Source of the DNA: CAWEPK01 sp963835595
GTDB taxonomy: Bacteria > Desulfobacterota > Syntrophorhabdia > Syntrophorhabdales > WCHB1-27
Direction of reading: 5' to 3'
Length of the DNA: 64,000 nt
Assembly (NCBI GenBank): GCA_963835595.1
Contig: CAWIGL010000002.1
Span: forward strand, 2,852,001 to 2,916,000
The notes beneath the pieces were generated by a model, which did no database searches, was not told the DNA's origin, and saw nothing but the letters and a program-made list of their open reading frames with translations. Made by a program: the position numbers and the translations under genes. Positions 25,374 to 34,670 of this stretch are shown in pieces (the stretch's first letter is position 1; the number at the start of each line of letters is the position of its first letter).

Positions 25374-27182
25374 TTGGGCGAGAAGGTAGAGAGGGCCAGG
25401 CTTTACCGCAATACTGTCAGCTACTTCGGCGGCCTGATCGTCCTGATCGCCGTCCTGATGACGCTGCTCCTCTTCGCGATCAATGTCAGTGTAAAAACAC
25501 CGAGTCCGTATTTCGGCATACTCCTCTACATGGTCGCCCCCGGCATCATGACCATGGGCATCCTCATATTCCTCTACGGCACGCGCAGGGAAAGCAAGAG
25601 GAGGCGCAGGGTCGGGTCCGAAGAGGCGCCGCCTTACCCGAGGCTCGATCTGAACGACGTGCACCAGCGCAGGCTCTTCACCATCGTCCTGGCCGGCGGA
25701 AGTCTCCTGGGCATCCTGCTTTGTTTCCTGGGATATAACGCCTACCTTTTTACCGACTCCGTAACTTTCTGCGGGGGGTTGTGCCACAGGGTGATGAAAC
25801 CGGAATATACGGCCTACCGGAACGGTCCCCATGCAAAGGTAGCCTGCGTCAACTGTCACGTCGGAAATGGGGTGCCCTGGTATGTGAAATCGAAGATCTC
25901 GGGCGTCCCCCAGGTCTTTGCCACCCTGTTCAATACATACTCGAAACCTATACCCGTGCCGGTAAAGAACCTCAGGCCGGCCAGAGAAATCTGCGAAGGA
26001 TGCCACTGGCCGGAGAAATTCTACGGCGCTCAGTTGATGCAGAACCCCCACTTTCGTTACGACGAGAAGAACACTCGCGAACAGATCAGCCTTCTGCTGA
26101 GGACGGGGGGAGGCACCCCGAACCTGGGGGTCAACGCCGGAATCCACTGGCACATGATTATAAACATGAAGGTCTATTTCAGGGCAACGGACCGGGAGCA
26201 GCAACAGATCCCATGGGTCAGGGTGATGCGAAGCGACGGATCGAGCGCGGTATACAGGGATTCGCGCACGGGCGCGGCCGCAGGGAAGATAGAGAGCCTA
26301 CCCACCCGGCTGATGGACTGCATGGACTGCCACAACCGGCCTTCCCATGTCTTTCTTCCCCCTGAGGCCGCCGTTGACCTGGCTATGGAGGGGGGTAATA
26401 TCTCTCCCAGCCTCCCGTGGATAAAGAAGCTCGCCGTAGATGCCCTGACGAAGGATTACAGCAAGGCGAAGGATATCCACCGGGATATCCTGGAATCGAT
26501 AGGGGTGTATTACGCTAAAACCTATCCGGGAGGCGGGAAACTGAAGGAACAGGCCGATCAGGCGGCCGGGGTCGTTGCGAAGATTTACGATCAGAACGTT
26601 TTCCCGTGGATGAACGTCAACTGGACCACCTATCCCAACAACGTCGGCCATCGCAACTGGCCGGGTTGCTTCAGGTGTCACGACGGCTTCCACCGTAACG
26701 AGGCCGGCGAAACCCTCGTCAAGTCCTGCACTGTCTGCCACACGATGCCCCAGCGCGGCCCTCTCCTGCCTCTTGGAACTACCGTCTTGTCTGCTAAAGA
26801 GCCCTGGCACCCTATTCCACTGAAGGGCAAGCACGACCGGATCCTCTGTAGCCTCTGCCACCGGGCGGGGTACCGGCCTCCGGCCGGCTGCGCCTCCTGC
26901 CACAGACTTCCTGAATCCGCGCCGATGATGTCCTCCGGCTGCGATATCTGCCATCTGAAGGAGGGAGAGGTCAAGCCGGCGGCAAGCTGCACGTCCTGCC
27001 ATGAGCAGCCTGGCGGGTTGCATAAGACGGACGCCCACGCCGGTACGGACTGCACGACCTGCCATTCCCCCCATGCATGGAAGGTCTCTTCCCGTGAAAC
27101 CTGCCTTTCATGCCATGACGATAAAAAGGATCATCATTCCCCTGCGTTTTGCGGCCGGTGCCACGAGTTCGGCAAGCCCTGA
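25374..27182 (+). CDS. Membrane-anchored 13-haem NapC/NirT-type cytochrome
   Basis: 602 residues, TTG start at 25374 after AGAAAGGGA. Three N-terminal membrane helices (about 13-37, 47-68, 97-120) precede a periplasmic haem domain. I count twelve CxxCH sites plus one CxxxCH (CGGLCH near 136, just after the third helix, as in NapC-type quinol-reactive haem sites). The first half resembles NapC/NirT; the second half is a string of closely spaced haem motifs ending CGRCH. It is divergent from the Cbc4-like operon, with 226 unremarkable bases between. It probably transfers electrons from quinol to periplasmic or outer-membrane cytochromes; direction and partner are unproven. Confidence 0.88.
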   Translation: MGEKVERARLYRNTVSYFGGLIVLIAVLMTLLLFAINVSVKTPSPYFGILLYMVAPGIMTMGILIFLYGTRRESKRRRRVGSEEAPPYPRLDLNDVHQRRLFTIVLAGGSLLGILLCFLGYNAYLFTDSVTFCGGLCHRVMKPEYTAYRNGPHAKVACVNCHVGNGVPWYVKSKISGVPQVFATLFNTYSKPIPVPVKNLRPAREICEGCHWPEKFYGAQLMQNPHFRYDEKNTREQISLLLRTGGGTPNLGVNAGIHWHMIINMKVYFRATDREQQQIPWVRVMRSDGSSAVYRDSRTGAAAGKIESLPTRLMDCMDCHNRPSHVFLPPEAAVDLAMEGGNISPSLPWIKKLAVDALTKDYSKAKDIHRDILESIGVYYAKTYPGGGKLKEQADQAAGVVAKIYDQNVFPWMNVNWTTYPNNVGHRNWPGCFRCHDGFHRNEAGETLVKSCTVCHTMPQRGPLLPLGTTVLSAKEPWHPIPLKGKHDRILCSLCHRAGYRPPAGCASCHRLPESAPMMSSGCDICHLKEGEVKPAASCTSCHEQPGGLHKTDAHAGTDCTTCHSPHAWKVSSRETCLSCHDDKKDHHSPAFCGRCHEFGKP

Positions 27183-27313
27183 GCCTTCCCTGCGTGTTAT
27201 AGCACCGAGGCTGCAAGCCCCTCCCGTTGTGGTTATCGCCTGAAAACAGGCGGTCTGCGTCTTATATTCGTAGTTATGCGGAATGCAGCGTATGCGCTCT
27301 CTTGGGCGGCGGC

Positions 27314-28153
27314 ATGAACCTCGTCTGCTGCATCAAGCAGGTGCCCGACACCGCCGACGTGAAGATAGACCCGGAGACGAATACCCTCATCCGCTCGGGG
27401 GTCGAGTCGATCACCAACCCCTACGACCTCGTGGCCGTGCAGGCGGCCGTCGACGTGAAAGAAAGCTACGGCGGGAAGGTAACCGTCATCACGCATGGGG
27501 CCGCCCCAGGCGGAAGCAGCGCTGAGGGAGGCGCTCTCCGTCGGCGCGGACAGGGCCGTCCTGCTCTCCGACCGGGCCTTCGCGGGCGCCGATACCCTCG
27601 CCACGAGCTATACCCTATCGCGGGCAATAGAGCGAGCTTGGGCGGGACGGCCCCGGTCGATCTCGTGATATGCGGAAAGCAGGCCATCGACGGCGACACC
27701 GCCCAGGTGGGACCGGGCATCGCCACCCGGCTCGGGTTCACGCAGCTCACCTACGTGACCGAGGTCGTCGCCATCGACGCTGCCGGCGGCCGCATTACGG
27801 TCAGACGAAAGGCGCAAGGCGGCTCGGAGGTGATCGCCGGCCGCCTCCCGGCGCTGCTCACCGTCGAGCTGGAGATGGTCAAGGTCAGGAGGGCTTCCCT
27901 TCCCCGCCTGATCGGCGCGCTGCGCGCGCCGGTCGAGGTGTGGGATGCCGCGTCCCTGCAGGCCGAGGCCGGGCGGCTCGGCTTGAAAGGCTCGCCCACG
28001 TGGGTAAGGAGGATATTCTCTCCACCTGCGAAGAAAGGCGGGCCCAGCTTCGATGCGCGGGCGGACGCCGGGCAGGCGGTCGAGGCGTGCGTGGCCGCCC
28101 TCCTTGAGGACGCGGCGTTCGCGGGGAAGCTTTTGACGCGCTGGGAGAGTTAG
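27314..28153 (+). CDS. etfB: Electron transfer flavoprotein beta subunit, with compensating indels
   Basis: 279 residues as read from the ATG at 27314. EtfB hallmarks are present: MNLVCCIKQVPDT at the start, SITNPYDLVAVQAA near 35-48, and LVICGKQAIDGDTAQVGP, the AMP/NAD-binding loop. Between 27494 and about 27636 the reading is foreign to the family, whereas another frame gives the expected sequence (MGPPQAEAALREALSVGADR, then AVLLSDRAF). A base gained near 27491-27495 and a second indel near 27631-27640 explain this, probably assembly errors. It starts the etfB-etfA-fixC-fixX operon, 9 bases before etfA. Confidence 0.9.
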   Translation: MNLVCCIKQVPDTADVKIDPETNTLIRSGVESITNPYDLVAVQAAVDVKESYGGKVTVITHGAAPGGSSAEGGALRRRGQGRPALRPGLRGRRYPRHELYPIAGNRASLGGTAPVDLVICGKQAIDGDTAQVGPGIATRLGFTQLTYVTEVVAIDAAGGRITVRRKAQGGSEVIAGRLPALLTVELEMVKVRRASLPRLIGALRAPVEVWDAASLQAEAGRLGLKGSPTWVRRIFSPPAKKGGPSFDARADAGQAVEACVAALLEDAAFAGKLLTRWES

Positions 28154-28162
28154 GGGATAGGG

Positions 28163-29429
28163 ATGGCGAGGAACAAAAAGGGGATCGAGCTCGCCGAGGT
28201 GATACCGGACAAGTGCATCGGCTGCCAGGCGTGCGTAGGGGTCTGCCCGGTCGGCGCCATCGAGATGGTCGACGGCGTGGCCCGCATCGACCCGGAAATC
28301 TGCATAGGCTGCGGCAAGTGCTTCGATGTCTGCCCCGTCGATTCGATAAAGTTCGAGGGGAATAGGCGCAAGGCCGCAGCCGCGAAAAAGGGGCAGGCGC
28401 CGGCCGGCGTCCCCGGATACGCGGGGGTGGCCGTCTTCGTGGAGGTCATCGACGGCCGGGGCGCGACCGTCTCCTGGGAGCTCGTGGGCAAGGCAAGGGA
28501 GCTTGCAGGCAAGCTCGGAACGACCGTGATGGGCTTCGTCTTAGGCCACGGGGTGGAGGACGTTGCAGCGGAGGCCATAGCTTACGGCTGCGACGAAGTG
28601 CACGTGGTCGACGATCCCATGCTGGCCGCCTATTTCTCCCGGTCTTACGGGAAGGCCCTCAGCGACCTTTGCGCGGCCGTCAGGCCGGAGGTGCTGCTTA
28701 TGGGGGCGACGCTGACGGGCCGCGACCTCTCCGGCGTCGTGGCGACCATCCTGGAGACGGGGCTTACCGCCGACTGCACGGGCCTCGACGTGGATGAGGA
28801 AAAGCGCATCCTCCTCATGACGAGACCGACCTTCGGCGGGAACATCATGGCGACTATCTTCTGCGAGCGGCACAGGCCGCAGATGAGCACGGTGAGGCCG
28901 AAGGTCTTCAGGCTGCCAGAAAAAGACGCGGAAAGGAAAGGGAAGGTCCACCATTACCCGTTCGGGCCGCCGCCCGGCGAGCTCCCGTCCGTGGTCAAGC
29001 TTGTCAGGGACATGGAGACGGAAGGCAGGGTTGACATCACCCGGTTCCCCGCCCTCATCGTCGCTGGAAAAGGGGCGTGCGACCCGGAATCGATGCCGAT
29101 GCTGGAGCGGCTCGCCGACCTTCTGGGCGGGACGGTCGCCTGCTCCAGGCCGGTCGTCGAGTCGGGTCTTTTGCCCTACGAGCGCCAGGTGGGCCAGACG
29201 GGAAAGACGGTCGCCCCGAGGCTGTACGTGGCCGTAGGCGTCTCCGGGCGCGGTGCAGCACCTCGTCGGCATGCAGGGCTCCGAGCGGATCGTTGCCATC
29301 AACTCGGACCCCCATGCGCCCATATTCGGCGTTGCCGACGCAGGCATCATCGGGGACTACAAGGAAGTGGTGCCTCTTTTCATAGACGAGCTTGAGCGCA
29401 GGATGAAAGGGACGGCGAAAGGGGCTTAA
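28163..29429 (+). pseudogene. etfA: Electron transfer flavoprotein alpha with N-terminal 2[4Fe-4S] ferredoxin, frameshifted near its end
   Basis: Residues 1-70 form a two-cluster ferredoxin (CIGCQACVGVCP near 18-29 and CIGCGKCFDVCP near 48-59), followed by the EtfA N-domain and FAD domain. At about 29246-29250 an extra G shifts the frame. The annotated frame would end at 29395, but the correct C-terminus (GMQGSERIVAINSD, then DAGIIGDYKEV) reads on to a TAA at 29427-29429, five bases before fixC. The indel looks technical because the rest is well conserved. A ferredoxin-fused EtfA is known in anaerobes, for example caffeyl-CoA reductase-associated and Geobacter ETFs, and gives a route to or from ferredoxin. 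FixCX downstream fits a possible bifurcating complex. Confidence 0.88.
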
Positions 29430-29434
29430 AGCGC

Positions 29435-30737
29435 ATGGCGGAAGCGTTCGACGTAGCTGTCGTGGGGGCGGGACCTGCCGGGAGCTCGGCTGCGGCTGTC
29501 CTCGCCGAAAAGGGCGTGAAGACCGTAGTCTTCGAGCGGGGGGAATACCCAGGCGCCAAGAACATGTCGGGGGGCGTGCTCTACGGCCATGACCTCGCGC
29601 AGATCGTGCCCGATTTCGCGGCGAAGCATTGCCCCGTCGAGCGGAACATCGTGGAAGCGCAAATCTGGTATCTCTCCGAAGACGGCGGCTACGCCCTGAG
29701 CTTCCTCGACCGGGCCTTCGAGGGGGACCTTAAGTTCAACAGCTTTACCGTGGGCAGGGCCAAATTCGACCGCTGGCTCGCGGAAGCAGCCGCATCGAGG
29801 GGCGCCCTCGTTGTGCCCGCCACGGTTGTGACCGACCTGCTGAGGGAAGGCGGCCGAGTCGCAGGCGTACGGACGGACCGCCCCGACGGCGATATCCGGG
29901 CGAAGGTCGTGCTCCTGGCCGACGGCGTCAATTCGCCGCTGGCCGCAAAGACGGGCTTCAGGCCGGAGGTAAAGCCGGAGCAGGTAGCCCTGGCGGTCAA
30001 GGAGGTCATCGAGCTCTCCGAAGAAACGATCGACGAGCGGTTCCACGTGGCAGCGGGGTCGGGCGTAACCGTCGAGGCGGTCGGCACTGTGACGAAGGGC
30101 ATGGACGGCATTGCCATAATCTACACGAACAGGACCTCCCTCTCCGTCGCCATCGGCGCCAACCTTTCCGACTTCAGGAAGCGCCTGGTAAGGCCCTATG
30201 AGATGCTGGAAGACTTCAAGGGGCACCCCCGCGTAGCGCCGCTGATCGCAGGCGGCAAGCCGAAGGAGTATATGGCCCACTGGATAGCCGAGGCAGGCTA
30301 TGACGCAGTCCCCGGGCCTGACGGGCGACGGCTATCTCATCGCGGGCGATTCGGGGATGCTCTTCAACGCCCTTCACAGGGAAGGGTCGAACATGGCGAT
30401 GGCTTCGGGCCGCTTCGCCGCCGAGGCGATCCTCGAGGCCCTGGAAAAGGGCGATTTTAGCCGCCACGGCCTGGACGGCTACCCGTCGCGGCTGCGGGAG
30501 TCCTACGTGATGGCCGACCTTAAAAAATATCGCGGCTTCAACGGGTTCCGCCTCCGCCATCACGAGCTTTTCTCCACGCTGCCGCAAACTGCCGCATACG
30601 CGGCGCGGCAGATGATCACCGTTGACGGGACGCCCAAAAAGCTCAAACAGAAGGCCATCCGAAGGAGGGTTTTCCACGATATCTCTCCCCTCAGATTGCT
30701 CCGTATCGCGTGGGACGGATGGAGGAGCGTCGAATGA
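29435..30737 (+). pseudogene. fixC: FixC-type ETF-quinone oxidoreductase flavoprotein, frameshifted
   Basis: FAD-binding GxGxxG (VVGAGPAGSSAA) lies at residues 9-20, and YPGAKNMSGGVLYG near 43-56 is the typical FixC/ETF-QO block. At about 30310-30317 (CCCCGGGCC) one extra base shifts the frame. The correct continuation (LTGDGYLIAGDSGMLFNALH) runs in another frame to the stop at 30737. Joined, the protein is about 434 residues, normal for FixC. The stop overlaps the fixX start (ATGA). FixC passes electrons from ETF to quinone. I regard the frameshift as more likely technical than real, because both halves are conserved. Confidence 0.85.
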
Positions 30738-31015
30738 GCGCCAGGATCGAAGACAAGCTGTTCCTCGACCGTTTCCGCGTAGCCGACGAGCCCCACATCA
30801 GGATCGTAGACGGCGAGGTCTGCGGAAAGCTGTGCAGGGAGCAGCCGTGCCTTTACTTCTGCCCGGCGAACGTATACAAGCTGGAGAAGGACCGCATCGT
30901 AGTCGCCTGGGAGGGGTGTGTCGAATGCGGCTCGTGCAGGATAGGCTGCCCCCACCTCAACATCGAATGGCGCTTCCCCACGGGCGGCTGCGGCGTGAGC
31001 CACAGGTTCGGGTAG
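30734..31015 (+). CDS. fixX: FixX-like ferredoxin
   Basis: 93 residues from the ATG at 30734, which overlaps the fixC stop. Cys residues include the GKLCREQPCLYFCP stretch near 30-45 and a CVECGSCRIGCPH cluster near 66-78, as in FixX/ETF-QO C-terminal ferredoxin domains. It completes ETF-QO function together with FixC. Last gene of the etf-fix operon, followed by a terminator hairpin at 31050-31070. Confidence 0.88.
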   Translation: MSARIEDKLFLDRFRVADEPHIRIVDGEVCGKLCREQPCLYFCPANVYKLEKDRIVVAWEGCVECGSCRIGCPHLNIEWRFPTGGCGVSHRFG

Positions 31016-31049
31016 GGCTAGCAAAGGGTAGGAACGTCAGTCCTGTTTT

Positions 31050-31070
31050 CAGGACGGCGGTCCTGTTTTT
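31050..31070 (+). terminator. Rho-independent terminator of the etf-fix operon
   Basis: CAGGAC-GGCG-GTCCTG is a perfect 6-bp stem immediately followed by TTTTT, 34 bases after the fixX stop. An alternative stem with the preceding GTCCTG (31040-31045) could form an anti-terminator-like structure. Confidence 0.65.
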
Positions 31071-31218
31071 CGACGCCTCATCCGTCTCTCCGAGGGTGCC
31101 TTTTCGCCCGTATTTGGCTGAAAACAGGCCCTTCGCGGCTGCCAGGCTCGCGGCATGGTTCTTGCTTTTACAGGATCAGGCATTGAAAGTAAGAACGGTA
31201 TTTCCGGGGAGGCGAGCA

Positions 31219-31500
31219 ATGCGTGACAAGGGCCTGTTCATCAGTCTCTGCGCTGCGGTATGGTTCATCAACACGTGCATGACCAACATGCCGATGCCCG
31301 GCGACATCTGGCGCGGGCTGGCCCTCAGCCTCGTATCGGTTCCCGCCTGGGCGCTGATCGGTTCTGTCTTCGCGACCGTCGCCATATTCGTCTTCAGGCT
31401 TGCGAGGATCGATACGACCGGCCTGACGCTGTGGCAGAAAGCCGATGTCGGCCTTGCGATGGCCGTAGTCCTGAAGCCGGCCCTCGGCATCCCTTTCTGA
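31219..31500 (+). CDS. Small two-helix membrane protein of unknown function
   Basis: 93 residues from an ATG with GGGGAGG nine bases upstream. Two hydrophobic stretches (about 5-20 and 34-62) suggest two membrane helices with a short positive loop, and the end is hydrophobic. No family recognised. It lies alone between the etf-fix terminator and the convergent acyl-CoA ligase gene. The good ribosome site and clean topology support a real gene. Function unknown. Confidence 0.55.
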   Translation: MRDKGLFISLCAAVWFINTCMTNMPMPGDIWRGLALSLVSVPAWALIGSVFATVAIFVFRLARIDTTGLTLWQKADVGLAMAVVLKPALGIPF

Positions 31501-31547
31501 TACTGTCCCCTCAAGCCCCGTTAGCCTGGGTGCGATAGCCCTGTCTG

Positions 31548-33179
31548 CTATCCCTCTTCCCGCTTCCTTTCCTGCTGGCGCAGCTCCCTGCGGAGGTACT
31601 TCCCGACCTTCGATTTAGGCAGCATGTCCCGGAACTCGATGTACTCAGGCACCTTGTAAGAGGTAAGCCGTTCCTTGCACCAGCGGATCAGGTCGTAGCC
31701 TGTGACGCCCTCCGCGTCTTCCTTGAGCACGCAAAAGGCTTTTATCCGCTCGCCGACGCGCTTGTCCGGGACCCCGACGACGATGGCGGCGATGACGGCC
31801 TCGTTGTCTTTCAGGACCGCCTCGACCTCTGACGCGGATACGCGATACCCCTTGTGCTTGATGATGTCTGCCGTCCTGTCCACGAAATAGAGGTATCCGG
31901 CGTCGTCGGCGCGCACGATGTCGCCCGTGCGGTACCAAAGGCGGCCGTCGATCTCCACGTAGCACTCCCTCGTCTCTTCTTCCTTGTTCCAGTATCGGTC
32001 TATCATGGGGCTGGAATGGACAAGCAGCTCGCCGGGCTGTCCGACCGGGACGGGCGTCAGCGTATCAGGCTCGACGATCATTACCTTCTTGATCGGCAGG
32101 ACGGTCCCTATCGTATCCTCCGGGGCCTCCCCGACGACCGGGACCATCGTCACGCCGCCGACCGTCTCCGTCGTGCCGTAGCCTTGCGAGATGGGGACGC
32201 CGAACTTCTGCTTCCATCGCCGCATCACCTCCACGGGTATGACGTCCCCGCCCGTAAAGCAGTATTTCAGGGAGGACAGGTCGTAATAATCGATGCGGTC
32301 GTGGTCCAGGAACATGCGGTAGAGGGCAGGGACGCCGAACAGCGTGGTCGCCCTGTATCGTTTCACGTATAGGAAGATCGCGTCGAGGTTCACCTTCGGC
32401 ATGAGGATGACCGTCGAGCCCGTCAGGCAGATGGGACCGAGGCTGAATATCTCGCCCTGTATATGGAAAAGGGGCGCGCCCTGGACGATCCGGTTCGCGT
32501 CCAGCGGTATAAGCGGCTCGCTCACCTTGAGCTGGGCCATAAGGCCCTCGATGAAGACGGCGTGGTTGAAAGGCACGCCTTTGGGGAACTTCGTTGTGCC
32601 ACCCGTGTAGAGGATCTGCATGATCTCATCGGCCGCCCGCGCGGCCCTGCACGCAGGGTCGGCCTGCGTCCCGATGAGCCTTTCCCAGCCGTAGACACCC
32701 TTGTCCTCGACGTTCCCATCGGGTATCCTGTCGAAGGCGACGCCTATGTACCTTTTCCACCACGGCAGCATGTCCGCGATGTTCGTCGCTATCACGGTCT
32801 TAAGGGGCACGCCCGCAGCCTTTACCCGCTTGACGTGGCCGAAATTCGTATCCGCGCAGAGAATGACCTCGGCCCCGCAGTCCGCCGCGATGTATGCCAT
32901 GTCGTGGGCCGTGTAGATCGGGCTTACGGGCACGGCGACGGCGCCGATGTACTGGAGGCCCAGCCAGGCGAGCACCCATTGGGGCGAGTTCGGTATGTAA
33001 AGGACGACCCTGTCCCCGGGCCGCACGCCGAGGCTGTGGAAGCCCGCGCCGACGCGCTCCGCCAGCGCCTTGAGCCTCGTGAAGGAATATTTCTCGCCCA
33101 AAAAGACGAGGGCTGTCTTGTCCTTATAGACGCCTGTGGTCCTTATGAAGGCGTCGTAGATGTTCTCATTCGTCGTCAT
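31548..33179 (-). CDS. AMP-dependent acyl-CoA synthetase/ligase
   Basis: 543-residue ANL-superfamily enzyme that activates a carboxylic acid to its CoA thioester through an acyl-adenylate. The P-loop motif is YTGGTTKFPKG at 191-201, a variant with Lys-Phe after the second Thr. GYGTTETVGG follows near 335, then WYRTGDIVRADD, the hinge-region IIKHKGYRVSASEVE and the catalytic Lys in PKSKVGKYLRR near the C-terminus. It is the last gene of a livKHMGF operon and overlaps livF by 14 bases. The imported solute is therefore likely an organic acid to be activated, not necessarily an amino acid. Specificity (aromatic, branched or fatty acid) is unresolved. Confidence 0.9.
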   Translation of the reverse strand: MTTNENIYDAFIRTTGVYKDKTALVFLGEKYSFTRLKALAERVGAGFHSLGVRPGDRVVLYIPNSPQWVLAWLGLQYIGAVAVPVSPIYTAHDMAYIAADCGAEVILCADTNFGHVKRVKAAGVPLKTVIATNIADMLPWWKRYIGVAFDRIPDGNVEDKGVYGWERLIGTQADPACRAARAADEIMQILYTGGTTKFPKGVPFNHAVFIEGLMAQLKVSEPLIPLDANRIVQGAPLFHIQGEIFSLGPICLTGSTVILMPKVNLDAIFLYVKRYRATTLFGVPALYRMFLDHDRIDYYDLSSLKYCFTGGDVIPVEVMRRWKQKFGVPISQGYGTTETVGGVTMVPVVGEAPEDTIGTVLPIKKVMIVEPDTLTPVPVGQPGELLVHSSPMIDRYWNKEEETRECYVEIDGRLWYRTGDIVRADDAGYLYFVDRTADIIKHKGYRVSASEVEAVLKDNEAVIAAIVVGVPDKRVGERIKAFCVLKEDAEGVTGYDLIRWCKERLTSYKVPEYIEFRDMLPKSKVGKYLRRELRQQERKREEG

Positions 33180-33933
33180 AATCGACTCCGAAATATGCCT
33201 TCCGCACGTCGGGGTTGTTGTAAAGCTCGTCCTTGCTCCCGCCGAAGGCGAACATGCCGTTCTCGATGACGTAGCCCCTGTCGATGATCGGGATGAGGGG
33301 CCTTGCGAACTGCTCCGTGATAAGGACGGTCAGCCTCGTCTTCTCCTTGATCCTCACGATGGCCTGGACGAGCTGTGCCTGGATGTTGGGGCTGAGGCCG
33401 AGGAGCGGCTCGTCGAGCAGCAAAAGCCTGGGCCGCGTCATGAGGGCGATGCCTATCGCCACCATCTGCTGCTCCCCTCCGCTCATCAGCCCCGCCTTCC
33501 TGCGCCTCATCGCGAGGAGCTTCGGGAACGTCTCGTACACCAGGGAGAGGGATTCTGCGACCTCGCTCTTCGAATGGAGGTAGCCCGCGATCTTCAGGTT
33601 CTCCTCGACGTCGCTCTCGCCGAATACGGGGTGGCGCTCCCGGCATAGGGCGATGCCTTTGCGCACCCTCGCGTCCGGCCACGTCCGGCTGATGTTCTCG
33701 CTCTGGAACTCGACCCTCCCGAAGATGTTGATGCGGACGCCGCCCCTGCGGTCTTCCTTTACCTTCGTGTCAAGGAGAAGCCCCGATATGGTGTTCATAA
33801 GCGTTGTCTTGCCCGCGCTGTTCGGGCCGATGACGCCCACTATCTCGTCTGCGTCCACGTGTATGGAGATCTTGTTTATGGCGATGGCGTTCTCGTAAAA
33901 TACGGTAAGGTCCTTGACGGAGAGCATCGTCAC
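33166..33933 (-). CDS. livF: Branched-chain-amino-acid-type ABC transporter ATPase LivF
   Basis: 255 residues. Walker A GPNSAGKTT near 36-44, signature MSGGEQQ near 150 and Walker B LLLDEP near 170. The LivF-type ending (YVIENGMFAFGGS) is present. It overlaps the stop of livG by four bases and the start of the acyl-CoA ligase. It is one of two ATPases of the HAAT-family importer. Clear family; the solute is inferred to be an organic acid from the ligase neighbour. Confidence 0.92.
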   Translation of the reverse strand: MTMLSVKDLTVFYENAIAINKISIHVDADEIVGVIGPNSAGKTTLMNTISGLLLDTKVKEDRRGGVRINIFGRVEFQSENISRTWPDARVRKGIALCRERHPVFGESDVEENLKIAGYLHSKSEVAESLSLVYETFPKLLAMRRRKAGLMSGGEQQMVAIGIALMTRPRLLLLDEPLLGLSPNIQAQLVQAIVRIKEKTRLTVLITEQFARPLIPIIDRGYVIENGMFAFGGSKDELYNNPDVRKAYFGVDYDDE

Positions 33934-34670
33934 AGCTCGACCCCCAGGTATGCCTTCCTGACGCCCGGCTCCTTCATGATCTCCCTTGGCGCCCCTTCCG
34001 CGATCTTCACGCCCTGGTCGAGGACTATCACCTTGTGGGCGATCTTGAAAAGCTCCTTCAGGCGGTGCTCGACCATGATGATCGTCTTGCCCTCATCGAC
34101 GAGCCTTTCGATCATGGGGGATATGCTCGCAACCTCGGCGAGGGTCAGGCCGGAGTAAAGCTCGTCGAAGACGATGACCTCGCTCTGGAGGGCGATCACC
34201 CTTGCCATCTCCAGCCGCTTCAGGTAGCCGTGGGGCAGGACGCTCGCGGGCTTGTAGGGCACGGCCGAGTCCCTCTCGAAGCCTATGTCTTCGAGGATGT
34301 CGAGGGCCAAAGAGTCGTTTTCCCCGAAGTGGCCGCCCATCTTCTTCACCCTCGACGAGAAAAGGGGCACAACGAGGTTTTTGTAGGCGGGCAGGCGGTA
34401 AAAGGGCTTGACCATCTGGAACGTCCTGCCGATGCCGAGGTTCGTGATCTTCGACGCCCGCAGGCCCGTTATGTCCCTGTCTTTAAAGATCACCCTGCCG
34501 GAGTCCGGCTTGAGGAAGCCGGTGATGAGGTTGACCGTCGTCGTCTTCCCCGACCCGTTCGGGCCGATGATCCCGACGAGCGTCCCCTGACCCGTCTCGA
34601 AGCTCACCTTGTTGACGGCCGTCACCCCTCCGAACGTCTTCGTCAGGTCCTCAATCTTCAGAAATGCCAC
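33930..34670 (-). CDS. livG: Branched-chain-amino-acid-type ABC transporter ATPase LivG
   Basis: 246 residues. Walker A GPNGSGKTTTVNL near 36-48. The signature is atypical (LPHGYLKRLE in place of LSYGDQRRLE). Walker B reads VIVFDELYSGL, so the catalytic Glu is present but the usual Pro after it is Leu. The C-terminal end ARKAYLG-like motif (VRKAYLGVEL) is LivG-typical. It overlaps livM by 20 bases and livF by four, implying tight coupling. Confidence 0.9.
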   Translation of the reverse strand: MAFLKIEDLTKTFGGVTAVNKVSFETGQGTLVGIIGPNGSGKTTTVNLITGFLKPDSGRVIFKDRDITGLRASKITNLGIGRTFQMVKPFYRLPAYKNLVVPLFSSRVKKMGGHFGENDSLALDILEDIGFERDSAVPYKPASVLPHGYLKRLEMARVIALQSEVIVFDELYSGLTLAEVASISPMIERLVDEGKTIIMVEHRLKELFKIAHKVIVLDQGVKIAEGAPREIMKEPGVRKAYLGVEL

